This document shows positions 1-5,703 of a DNA stretch of 6,988 nucleotides, one piece after another. The notes below the pieces were generated by a model. That model was not told the origin of the DNA. It ran no database searches and saw nothing but the letters and a program-made list of their open reading frames with translations. The position numbers were made by a program, and so were the translations under genes. How positions within the stretch are numbered: position 1 is the stretch's first letter; each line of letters starts with the position of its first letter. The stretch is from positions 1-6,988 of the forward strand of contig CAZKTF010000199.1 of the NCBI GenBank assembly GCA_964555565.1. Direction: 5' to 3'. This stretch comes from CAZKTF01 sp964555565 (GTDB lineage Bacteria > Planctomycetota > JAJSAM01 > JAKLKS01).

Positions 1-597
1 GAGCAGCGCCGTGATCCAGGCGGCCAGGAGGTTGACCCCCGCCCCCCCCGTGGTCGTGAAGAGCCCCCCCCACCCGGCCCGGACCTCCGGCCAGCGCGCG
101 GCCACGATCCACGCCGCGACGAGGACCAGGACCGCGGCGACGGCCACGAAGCCCCGCGTGAAGAAGAACCGGAGGGGCCCCACCATCCGGTCGAGGAGCC
201 GGTCCGGGTCGAAGAGCTTCGCGCGGAAGTAGAAGAGCGACCCGATCCGCCCGGCGAACCTCCGCTCCGCCCGCCGCTGGCGGGCCTTCTCCACGAGGAG
301 GAGGTTCTTCCCGGCCGCCGTGGGCTCCACCACCCCCGCGGTGCGCATCCGCCTCACGAAGTCCAGGACGTCCCCGGGCTCGATCCGCTCCCGCCGCGCG
401 GCCATGGTCCCCGTGCAGACCTGCGCGAGCGTGCGGGTCCCGTCGAGGAGGGAGAGGATCGCGTGCTCCGCCTCCCCGATGCGGAGGTACTTCCCCGTGG
501 TCCCCACCCGCACCACGTAGCGGACCTGCCCGCCCTCCACCTGGCGGACCATCCGCGTGCCGCGGACGAGGACGGGGGCGTCTACGGGGCCCGCCAA
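1..597 (-). CDS. PqqD-like/M50 peptide zinc metalloprotease, N-terminal part (cut by window edge)
   Basis: This minus-strand reading frame is open from a TTG at 597 to the left edge (199 codons) and lacks its C-terminal part. Residues about 10-95 (LVRGTRMVRQVEGG, KYLRIGEAEHAILSLLDGT) match the winged-helix PqqD-like domain at the front of membrane 'peptide zinc metalloproteases' of family M50. A basic linker, LFYFRAKLFDPDRLLDR (120-136), and a first membrane helix (about 150-168) follow, and a second helix begins near 187. In relatives I recall, the HExxH zinc motif comes shortly after this point, so the catalytic site is inferred, not seen. PqqD-like domains typically bind leader peptides, and M50 enzymes cut within or near the membrane. 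The frame starts 7 bp after the upstream adaptor gene's stop, so they are probably cotranscribed. TTG 597 keeps the conserved LVRGTRM segment. ATG 552 is the alternative start but would trim the domain's front. Domain architecture is quite certain; the substrate is unknown. Confidence 0.85.
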   Translation of the reverse strand, partial: MAGPVDAPVLVRGTRMVRQVEGGQVRYVVRVGTTGKYLRIGEAEHAILSLLDGTRTLAQVCTGTMAARRERIEPGDVLDFVRRMRTAGVVEPTAAGKNLLLVEKARQRRAERRFAGRIGSLFYFRAKLFDPDRLLDRMVGPLRFFFTRGFVAVAAVLVLVAAWIVAARWPEVRAGWGGLFTTTGGAGVNLLAAWITALL

Positions 598-604
598 GGA
601 CCGC

Positions 605-1582
605 CTACCGCCCGCCCCCCGGCGCGAACTCCACCTCGGCGGGGACGCCGGGCCGCATCCTGAGCCCCGGGTTGTCGGCCTCCACGACCACGCGCACGCT
701 CCCCGCCCCGGGGTCCACCACGGGCGCGACGCGCGTCACCCGGCCGGGGAGGTCCACCCCGGGGAACAGGGCCGCGCGGACGACGACCGGCGTCCCCTCC
801 GCGAGGGCGAGCCCCACCTCGGGCGGGAGGTCGAGGGCGACGCGGAGACGGTCCATGTAGACCAGCTCCGCCAGGGCGGTCTTCTCCTGCACCCAGGACC
901 CCACGGTCGCGGCGCTCGCGATCCGGGACACGAAGGCGCGCCCGGGCCGGGTGCCGCCGACCCGCGTCCAGGAAGCCCTCTGCTCCGCCTGCGCGAGCGC
1001 GAGCCGCGCGCGCTCGGCCTCGATCTCCGCCCTGCGGATCTCCTCGGGGGGGTACCCCCTCTCGGCGACCGCCAGGTCGAGGCGGAGGATCTCGGCGGAG
1101 GCCCGGAAGGACTCCAGGCCCCGCTCCGCGCGCTGCCACGAGATCTCGGAAATCAGGCCCTTCCCGTAGAGCTCCCGCTCCGCCTGCAGGGACCTCTCCT
1201 CCATCGCGACGCGGGCCTCGGCCTCCTTCAGCCTCAGGCGGGCCTTCTCCAGCTCCTCGGACCGCGTCCCCTGCCTGCGGAGCCGGAGCGTCCCCTCGTG
1301 CTCCTCGAGCACCAGCCGGGCGCCGGCGACGTCGCGTCCCCGCTCGGCGCCGTCGAGGACCACGACCGCCTCCCCGGGCTGCACCGCGGCCCCCTCGTGT
1401 CGCGGGATCTCGACCACCAGGCCGGCCTCCCGGGAGAACAGCGTGATCTGGGCCTCGGGCTGGAGGAGGGCCTGGTACCGCCCGCCCCTCGCCGGGGCGG
1501 CCCCCTCCCCGGCCCGGACCGGCGCGGCCGCGAGGACCGCCGCCGCCGCCGACAACGCCCACGCCCTCGCCATCCCGCGCAT
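605..1582 (-). CDS. HlyD/RND-type periplasmic adaptor subunit (membrane fusion protein)
   Basis: This 325-aa protein begins with a cleavable-looking signal peptide: MRGMAR, a hydrophobic Ala/Leu stretch at about 7-20, then PVRAGEG with an AxA-like site near 24. A first lipoyl half follows at about 44-78 (AGLVVEIPRHEGAAVQPGE). A long charged helical hairpin spans 80-203, rich in Glu, Arg, Ala and Leu, with turn residues around KGLISEISW (141-149). The second lipoyl half is at about 204-238. The beta-barrel and membrane-proximal part (246-325) contains VDPGAGSVRVVVEADNPG and LRMRPGVPAEVEF, the usual ending of RND/HlyD adaptors. Such proteins bridge an inner-membrane transporter and an outer-membrane duct. 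No pump or TolC homologue lies in the window, so the partner is unknown; the adjacent M50 membrane protein is the natural candidate. ATG 1582 is chosen because a strong Shine-Dalgarno lies just upstream. The gap after the GAF-HlyD gene is only 16 bp, consistent with one operon. Confidence 0.88.
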   Translation of the reverse strand: MRGMARAWALSAAAAVLAAAPVRAGEGAAPARGGRYQALLQPEAQITLFSREAGLVVEIPRHEGAAVQPGEAVVVLDGAERGRDVAGARLVLEEHEGTLRLRRQGTRSEELEKARLRLKEAEARVAMEERSLQAERELYGKGLISEISWQRAERGLESFRASAEILRLDLAVAERGYPPEEIRRAEIEAERARLALAQAEQRASWTRVGGTRPGRAFVSRIASAATVGSWVQEKTALAELVYMDRLRVALDLPPEVGLALAEGTPVVVRAALFPGVDLPGRVTRVAPVVDPGAGSVRVVVEADNPGLRMRPGVPAEVEFAPGGGR

Positions 1583-1586
1583 CGGT

Positions 1587-1594
1587 CCCCTCCC
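1587..1594 (-). promoter_or_regulatory. Strong ribosome binding site of the periplasmic adaptor gene
   Basis: The minus strand reads GGGAGGGG, then four bases (ACCG), then ATG at 1582. This purine run sits in the 16-bp gap after the stop of the upstream GAF-HlyD gene. It decides the start at 1582 over the second in-frame ATG nine bases further in. It allows independent ribosome loading within the operon. Confidence 0.6.
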
Positions 1595-1598
1595 TGCC

Positions 1599-3515
1599 TC
1601 AGATCCCCAGCGCCCGCCGGAGCCAGAGCCAGGCCTCGTGCCCGATGCTCCGGCCCGCCCCCCGCACCCGGCCCCGCCCCTGCATCCCGCCCCGCAGCAG
1701 CCCTTCCGGGTCCGCCACCTCGGCGCTCGCGGCGTAGGAGGTGGTCCCCGCGTCCCTGTCGTGCTGCCCGGCGGCGGAGAGGGCGACGATCCGCCCCTCG
1801 AAGGTCCGGCCCGGCACCGCGGGCGTGCCGAAGACCAGGGTGTCGCCGGCGCGCACGCTCGCGACGTCCCTCTGGTCGATACGGGTCTCGACGATCCAGC
1901 GCCCCGCCTCGCCGATCTCGAGGATCGCCTCCCCGGGGACCGTGAGCTTCCCCTCCTTCTCGTTCGGGCGATGCGTGAGGACGAACCCGTCCGCCGGCGC
2001 CCGGAGCGTGCAGTCTTCCAGGAGCCGCCGCACGCGATCGCGGGCGGCCTCGAGGTGGGCGAGGTTCGCCTCCGCGAACCGCAGTCGGCCGGCGTCCGCC
2101 GACGCCGCGGCCTGGGCCAGCTCCCCCTGCGCCCCCCGTGCCCGGGCCTCCGCCTCCGCGACCGTCACCAGGAGGTCCGCGTTCCGCAGCGCCCCGAGGA
2201 CCTGCCCCTTCCGGACCGCCTCACCCTCGTGGACATCGACGTGCTCGACGAGGACCTGCACCTCGGCACGCAGGAAGTGGCGCCGTGCGGGGTGGACGAC
2301 CGCGTCCCCGCCGAGCCCGCCGGGCCACCGGAGGAGCGAGAGGAGGGCCAGCCCCCCCGCGACGACACCCGCCGCCAGGAGGCGGCGGCGATGCGCGGGG
2401 GACGCGCCCAGCGCCCCGCCCCCGCCGCGGCGCGCGAGGAAGCCGACGAGGGGCGTCTGCCGGTAGAGGTCGGCGTTGCGGAGCGCCACGGCCACCTGGT
2501 TGGCGAAGGTCTCCACCAGCTCCCTCTGGCCCTCGTCCAAGAAGTCCTCCCGCTTCGCCTCCATGGTGAGGAGGCCGAGCCTCCCCTGGTCGTCCTTCAG
2601 CGGGACCACGAGGACCGAGGACATCCCCGTGGCCCCGGCGTGGGCCTTCAGGCGCTCCACCTTCTTCGGGTCCCCCTCGAGGGCGTCGGGCCAGGGGCTG
2701 TAGATCGTCTCGTTGAAGCCGCGTGCCCAGGACAGCAGGGTCCTGAGCGGCGCGAGCTCCGGGTCCTCGGGGACGACCTTCTCCTTCCCGGAGACCGCCG
2801 CCAGCACCGCGTCCCCGCCGCGCTCCAGGGCCAGGGCACAGCGATCGAAGGGGACGGTGCCGGAGAGGATGTTGGCCGCCGTGGCGAGGATCCGGTCCAG
2901 GTCCAGGGTGGAGGTGATTTCGCGGCTCATCCGGAGCAGCGTCCGGAGCTCGCGCACCCGGCGCTCGCTCTGGAGGAGCATCGCGTTCTTCACCGCGGCC
3001 GCCGCGTCCATGGCGATCTCCCGGATCAGTTCCACGTCCGAGAGCGTGAACTTCCCGTCCCCCCGCTTGTTGAGGACCTGGAGGGCCCCGAGCGGCTCGC
3101 CCCGGGCCGCCATGGGGACCGTGATCATGGACCGGGTCTGGAAGCCCGTGGCCTCGTCCACCTGCTTCACGAACCGGGGGTCCTGCGCGGCGTCGTAGAT
3201 CACCTCGAGCTGGCCCCGCTCGGCCACGCTCCCGACGATCCCCGCCCCCCGGGGCAGCTCCAGCCCGAGGAGCCGCTCCCCGGCCCCGCCGCTGGAGTGC
3301 TCGCAGACGATCTTGTCTCCGCGGAGCAGCCAGACGGACCCCGCCTCGGCGTCCACGGCCTTGAGGGCGCTCTCCAGGACGCGGGGGAGCAGCGCCCCGG
3401 CGTCCACGGCGGCGTTGAGCTCCCGGGAGATCCTGTGGATGAGGACCAGGCGCTCGAAGCGGCGCGCGAGGTCCTGCGCGACCTGGTCCAATTCCTGCCC
3501 CCCTGCCCGCGGCAA
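1599..3515 (-). CDS. Tandem GAF sensor fused to a membrane-anchored HlyD-like adaptor
   Basis: This 638-aa protein fuses a cytoplasmic sensor to a secretion adaptor. GAF 1 spans about 20-182 (FERLVLIHRISRELN, SVWLLRGDKIVCE, TRSMITVPM, GALQVLNKRG). GAF 2 spans about 195-350 (SREITSTLDLDRIL, MSSVLVVPLKDDQGRLGLL, FANQVAVALRNADLY). A basic stretch (RRRLL) and one membrane helix (about 379-396) follow. The HlyD part (about 404-620) has a lipoyl-like half (VDVHEGEAVRKGQVLG), a short helix pair (452-500), the LRAPADGFVL return motif and a barrel. Topology should be N-in/C-out: GAF domains in the cytoplasm and the adaptor in the periplasm. GAF domains bind small ligands such as cyclic nucleotides or haem; the ligand cannot be read here. 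The helical hairpin is much shorter than in the next gene's adaptor. The start used is TTG 3515; TTG 3491, preceded by a GGGGGG run, is a credible alternative. No ATG or GTG is available in frame up to the hairpin. It is the first gene of the downstream operon. Confidence 0.85.
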   Translation of the reverse strand: MPRAGGQELDQVAQDLARRFERLVLIHRISRELNAAVDAGALLPRVLESALKAVDAEAGSVWLLRGDKIVCEHSSGGAGERLLGLELPRGAGIVGSVAERGQLEVIYDAAQDPRFVKQVDEATGFQTRSMITVPMAARGEPLGALQVLNKRGDGKFTLSDVELIREIAMDAAAAVKNAMLLQSERRVRELRTLLRMSREITSTLDLDRILATAANILSGTVPFDRCALALERGGDAVLAAVSGKEKVVPEDPELAPLRTLLSWARGFNETIYSPWPDALEGDPKKVERLKAHAGATGMSSVLVVPLKDDQGRLGLLTMEAKREDFLDEGQRELVETFANQVAVALRNADLYRQTPLVGFLARRGGGGALGASPAHRRRLLAAGVVAGGLALLSLLRWPGGLGGDAVVHPARRHFLRAEVQVLVEHVDVHEGEAVRKGQVLGALRNADLLVTVAEAEARARGAQGELAQAAASADAGRLRFAEANLAHLEAARDRVRRLLEDCTLRAPADGFVLTHRPNEKEGKLTVPGEAILEIGEAGRWIVETRIDQRDVASVRAGDTLVFGTPAVPGRTFEGRIVALSAAGQHDRDAGTTSYAASAEVADPEGLLRGGMQGRGRVRGAGRSIGHEAWLWLRRALGI

Positions 3516-3596
3516 GGCCCGATTGGACCCGATGGACCGGGGTCGGCGCCAGCACGGGGGCGGCGCGAGGCGCGCCGAGGCGGGCCGCCAATTGAA

Positions 3597-3620
3597 CCGG
3601 GCCCCCTCGCGGGGGCCCGG
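3597..3620 (-). terminator. Perfect GC hairpin with GCGA tetraloop after the LEDRIAPS gene (terminator or attenuator)
   Basis: The arms are CCGGGCCCCC (3597-3606) and GGGGGCCCGG (3611-3620), a perfect 10-bp stem. Read from the minus strand the 4-nt loop is GCGA, a stable GNRA tetraloop; read from the plus strand it would be TCGC. This favours function in the minus-strand transcript. It lies 24 bp past the stop of the 205-aa gene and is followed by TTCAATT, a weak T-rich tail, so termination may be partial. The GAF-HlyD gene starts about 80 bp beyond. It could therefore set a high precursor-to-exporter ratio by letting only some transcripts through. Confidence 0.72.
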
Positions 3621-3644
3621 TCATCGTCTCGAGGACGGGAGGGA

Positions 3645-4262
3645 CTACTCCGGGAGGATCTCGCCCGGGGCGCCTGCGTTGCCCAGCCGCAGGTTGCGGA
3701 GGATGTTCCGACGGTGGTCGGCCAGCTCCTCGGGAGTCGGTTCCTCGGGGATCGGATCCACGGCACCCGGCTGCTGCACGTTCTGGATGTTCCGGGGGAG
3801 GTTCTGGTGGGACGGGAAACCCGGCTCCTCCGGACCCTGGAACCGCCCCAGCGGCCCGGGGCCGAAGGACCCCTGCGGGGCCCCGCCCTGGCCGGGCAGG
3901 AACGGATTGGGCGGGTCACCGGGCAGCGGCGGGTTGTCGGTCAGCGGGGGCCCGCCGCTCGGGTCGAACGGGGCGCCGCCGTCGAGGGGAGCGCCGCCGG
4001 CCAGCGTCGGGTCGTTCGGATCGACGCCCAGCGGGTCGAAGGGCGTCGGGTCCAGCGGGCCGAGGGGATCGCCGTCCGGCAGCGGCGGGGCGATCCCGCC
4101 GGTCGGGTCGAACGGCAGGCCGAAGCGGCTGGGCGCGATCCGGTCCTCCAGGCTCTCGGCCTTCAGGCCGCGGCGGGTGCGGGCCGCCTCCTGGATCACG
4201 CGCGCGATCTGGTCCTCGGTGAGTGCGATCTGGATCGCCTTCGGGTTGCGCTTGCTGGCCAT
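3645..4262 (-). CDS. Small Pro/Gly-rich protein with LEDRIAPS motif; candidate substrate of the adaptor/M50 system
   Basis: This 205-aa protein has no Cys, Trp or Tyr and no classical hydrophobic signal peptide. Residues 1-35 are basic and helix-prone (IALTEDQIARVIQEAARTRR). LEDRIAPS follows at 38-45. Residues 48-150 are low-complexity, rich in Pro, Gly, Asp and Leu, with recurring FDP units: FDPTGG (51), PFDPLG (74) and PFDPSGG (98). The C-terminus (168-193, EEPTPEELADHRRNILRNLRL) is a charged helix. From memory, LExR.(A/V)P-type motifs near the N-terminus recur in extracellular planctomycete proteins, and short 'ESLEERIAP' proteins exist elsewhere; no function is established to my knowledge. 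The segment before the motif could be a leader read by the PqqD-like domain of the M50 protein three genes on, which is inference. ATG 4262 is supported by AGGGAGAG five bases upstream. A GC hairpin follows the stop. Coding status is well supported by the RBS, the terminator and the coherent, distinctive translation; function is unknown. Confidence 0.75.
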   Translation of the reverse strand: MASKRNPKAIQIALTEDQIARVIQEAARTRRGLKAESLEDRIAPSRFGLPFDPTGGIAPPLPDGDPLGPLDPTPFDPLGVDPNDPTLAGGAPLDGGAPFDPSGGPPLTDNPPLPGDPPNPFLPGQGGAPQGSFGPGPLGRFQGPEEPGFPSHQNLPRNIQNVQQPGAVDPIPEEPTPEELADHRRNILRNLRLGNAGAPGEILPE

Positions 4263-4267
4263 CGAAA

Positions 4268-4275
4268 CTCTCCCT
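4268..4275 (-). promoter_or_regulatory. Ribosome binding site of the LEDRIAPS gene
   Basis: The minus strand reads AGGGAGAG, then TTTCG, then ATG at 4262. The match and spacing are good and fix the start. The 11-bp repeat array ends directly against this site, so anything bound to the repeats, or RNA folding of them, could affect translation. Confidence 0.65.
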
Positions 4276-4317
4276 GGCGCCGGTTGAAGCGCCTGTTGAG
4301 CGCCTGTCTAGCGCCTG
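4276..4317. repeat. 11-bp tandem repeat array in the leader of the LEDRIAPS gene
   Basis: On the plus strand AGCGCCTG occurs exactly at 4288, 4299 and 4310, with 3-bp variable spacers (TTG, TCT). A degenerate first unit, GGCGCCGGTTGA, lies at 4276-4287. The 11-bp period is close to one helical turn and is not a multiple of three, so this is not a coding repeat. It lies between the likely promoter zone and the ribosome binding site. It could be an array of protein sites on one face of DNA, a leader RNA element, or simple slippage. Confidence 0.7.
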
Positions 4318-4419
4318 CTTCCGCGTCCCCCACGTAGAAGGCCCCGCGACCTCCGCGGCGCCCCGGGCTGCTCTTCGAAGTGAAGTCTACGCGGTCGGGT
4401 CGATTCCGTCCACCGGTCA

Positions 4420-4436
4420 AGAGTTTGCCGAACTCT
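4420..4436. promoter_or_regulatory. Inverted repeat, possible operator, upstream of the LEDRIAPS gene
   Basis: The arms AGAGTT (4420-4425) and AACTCT (4431-4436) flank a TGCCG centre. A 17-bp dyad in the less GC-rich intergenic stretch, next to a minus-strand TTGACC, would suit a dimeric regulator. As RNA it would make a short 6-bp hairpin. The arms are short, so chance is not excluded. Confidence 0.35.
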
Positions 4437-4483
4437 CTTTCCCAAGTGTTGAAATGACAACGAGTTGCGAACCAAGAGTCGAG

Positions 4484-4508
4484 GGGGATTGCCGGAAGCG
4501 CGATCCCC
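4484..4508 (-). terminator. Weak hairpin after the two-gene small-protein operon
   Basis: GGGGAT (4484-4489) and ATCCCC (4503-4508) form a 6-bp stem around a 13-nt loop that may pair further by a GC/GC step. It lies about 33 bp past the stop at 4541 on the minus strand. No T-run follows, so it is at best a weak or Rho-assisted terminator. Confidence 0.3.
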
Positions 4509-4540
4509 GCGTGGGAGCCCCGATGGGGAAACGAGCGACC

Positions 4541-5092
4541 CTACCTCTCGCCGGAGAAGAAGGACTTCCTCCGCCAGCCGTCGGGGTCGCGGACGAAGAG
4601 CACCCTCGGGAGGAACGTCTCCGGGACCGGCTGGTCGGGGTGGGGTCGGAACGCCGGCGGGACCTCGAGGAGCAGGTCCGCCTCGTTCTCCCGGATCTGC
4701 ACGTCGTGGATCGAGGCGGCGCGGAACAGCTCCTTCCGCTCCCGCCAGCCGCTCCTCCAGGGGAGGACCCGCGTGGCTACCGCCCGCGGCTCGCCGTGCA
4801 GGAACTCCTCCTCGGTCACGTGGTAGAGCCGCTGGAAGGCTTCCTTCTCCTCCCGGGACTGGGCGGCGTACTTCCGGCGGACCTCGCCCATGTCGTTCAC
4901 GGCGGCCTCCCGCGCCGCCCGGGAGTGCATCCGGAAGAAGGCCTCGTCGTCGTTCTGCAGGATGGCGTCCCGGAGCGCGCGGTAGGCCTCCTCGACGGCC
5001 CGCACGTCCCTCACGGCGCGCGACGGCCCGCATCCCGCCGCCGCCAGGGCGAGCAGGAGGGACGCGGCCGAAAGGGAGGAACCGCGGATCAC
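4541..5092 (-). CDS. Small lipoprotein with NTF2-like pattern, hypothetical
   Basis: This 183-aa protein starts at GTG 5092, which overlaps the TGA (5091-5089) of the upstream gene as GTGA, the classic arrangement for translational coupling. A longer frame reaches 5494, but that extension lies inside the upstream gene and reads as Pro/Gly/Arg shadow sequence. From the GTG the protein opens with a short lipoprotein signal (IRGSSLSAASLLLALAAAGC), with Cys21 as the lipidated residue. The mature part has EAYRALRDAILQNDDEAFFRMHS, a helical charged middle (68-100) and a strand-rich C-terminal half ending near LFVRDPDGWRRKSFF. One or two N-terminal helices carrying an [E/D]AF[FY]RM motif, then a final strand with DGWR, resemble SnoaL/NTF2-like small domains. 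The upstream protein shares these features. The Asp-Gly sorting cannot be read with confidence, so the final membrane is unknown. Function is unknown. Confidence 0.78.
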   Translation of the reverse strand: MIRGSSLSAASLLLALAAAGCGPSRAVRDVRAVEEAYRALRDAILQNDDEAFFRMHSRAAREAAVNDMGEVRRKYAAQSREEKEAFQRLYHVTEEEFLHGEPRAVATRVLPWRSGWRERKELFRAASIHDVQIRENEADLLLEVPPAFRPHPDQPVPETFLPRVLFVRDPDGWRRKSFFSGER

Positions 5093-5631
5093 CGGGGCCC
5101 GAGCGAGTCGAGGAGCTTCCCGTCCACCGTGACCAGCGCGTTGGGGTTCTCGATCCTCCACCCCCCCTCCGAGCGACGCAGGAGCCACCACTTCTCGCCC
5201 CTCTCCCGAAGGAGGAACTGGACGAGGACGAGGTCCGGGCCCACGGCCTTGCGGGAGAGGACCCGCGACCCCTCCAGCTCCCGGACCAGGACCCCGAGGC
5301 ACTCCCTCCGGAGGAGCTCCTGCGGGGACAGCCGCTCGACCTCTTCCCGGGAGACCCCCACCCCCTCGCGGTACTTCCGCGCGAAGGGGGAGTCCGGCTT
5401 CGCCCGGAACTCGTCCACCGCACGCACCCAGCGGTCGCGGGCCTCGGCGTTCATCATCCGGTAGAAGGCGTCGCCGTCCCCCTCGAGGGTGCACCGTCGG
5501 ACGTACTCGAAGACGCCCTCCGGCGTGGCGTCCGTCGGCCGCGAGAGGGCGGCCAGGACCGCGACGGTCCCGAGGAAGGCCAGGAGCCCCAGGACGAGGA
5601 GGAGACGCGGGCGGGGGCCGGGCGCGGGCAT
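5089..5631 (-). CDS. Signal-anchored small envelope protein, paralogue-like to the following lipoprotein
   Basis: This 180-aa protein has one N-terminal hydrophobic segment (about 9-29: LLLVLGLLAFLGTVAVLAAL), with basic residues before it and no lipobox, so it is probably an inner-membrane anchor or signal peptide with a periplasmic body. Residues 37-70 (EGVFEYVRRCTLEGDGDAFYRMM) and the C-terminal KWWLLRRSEGGWRIENPN echo the downstream lipoprotein (DDEAFFRMH; DPDGWRRKS). This suggests tandem duplication and divergence of an NTF2-like fold. Such domains often act as small binding modules, but no catalytic residue can be named. ATG 5631 has GAGG six bases upstream. Its stop overlaps the next gene's GTG, so the two are expressed together. 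It is divergent from the MoeB-rhodanese gene across 110 bp. Two cysteines (47 and 111) could pair in the periplasm; this is only a possibility. Confidence 0.8.
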   Translation of the reverse strand: MPAPGPRPRLLLVLGLLAFLGTVAVLAALSRPTDATPEGVFEYVRRCTLEGDGDAFYRMMNAEARDRWVRAVDEFRAKPDSPFARKYREGVGVSREEVERLSPQELLRRECLGVLVRELEGSRVLSRKAVGPDLVLVQFLLRERGEKWWLLRRSEGGWRIENPNALVTVDGKLLDSLGPR

Positions 5632-5703
5632 CGAAGGCCTCGATCCTACTCGAAGGCGCCCGGCGACCCCCGGCGACGCACCGGCCCCGTCCCCGCCCCT
5701 TCC

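Larger units (their letters stand above)
4263..4540. other. 278-bp intergenic regulatory region upstream of the LEDRIAPS gene
   Basis: There is no convincing gene here. The stretch from about 4380 to 4480 is visibly less GC-rich than the rest of the window, as expected of a promoter region for the minus-strand gene starting at 4262. It holds an 11-bp tandem repeat (4276-4317), an inverted repeat (4420-4436) and a weak hairpin beside the upstream operon's end (4484-4508). A minus-strand TTGACC lies at 4420-4415, but no good -10 element sits at the usual spacing, so I do not call a promoter. Confidence 0.55.

Noticed and set aside
3521..3540. Imperfect 10-bp direct repeat (GATTGGACCC then GATGGACCGG) before the GAF-HlyD start
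   Set aside because: It has only two copies with mismatches in a highly biased sequence. It could be an operator half-site pair, but the support is too thin to annotate.
1443..4337. A 964-codon open frame on the plus strand, plus another at 557-1945, antisense to the adaptor and GAF-HlyD genes
   Set aside because: The translations are Arg/Pro/Gly/His-rich without any domain. Long antisense frames are expected when the true genes use almost only G/C third positions. The minus-strand frames carry clear GAF, HlyD and PqqD-like signatures.
4384..4420. Sigma-70-like promoter from TTGACC (minus, 4420-4415) and TAGACT (minus, 4389-4384)
   Set aside because: The spacer is 25 bp, far from the usual 16-18, and no acceptable -10 exists at the proper distance.
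5093..5494. N-terminal extension of the lipoprotein frame up to 5494
   Set aside because: It would lie entirely within the upstream gene, reads as Pro/Gly/Arg shadow, and would bury the lipoprotein signal and lipobox. The GTG at 5092 overlapping the upstream TGA explains the real start.
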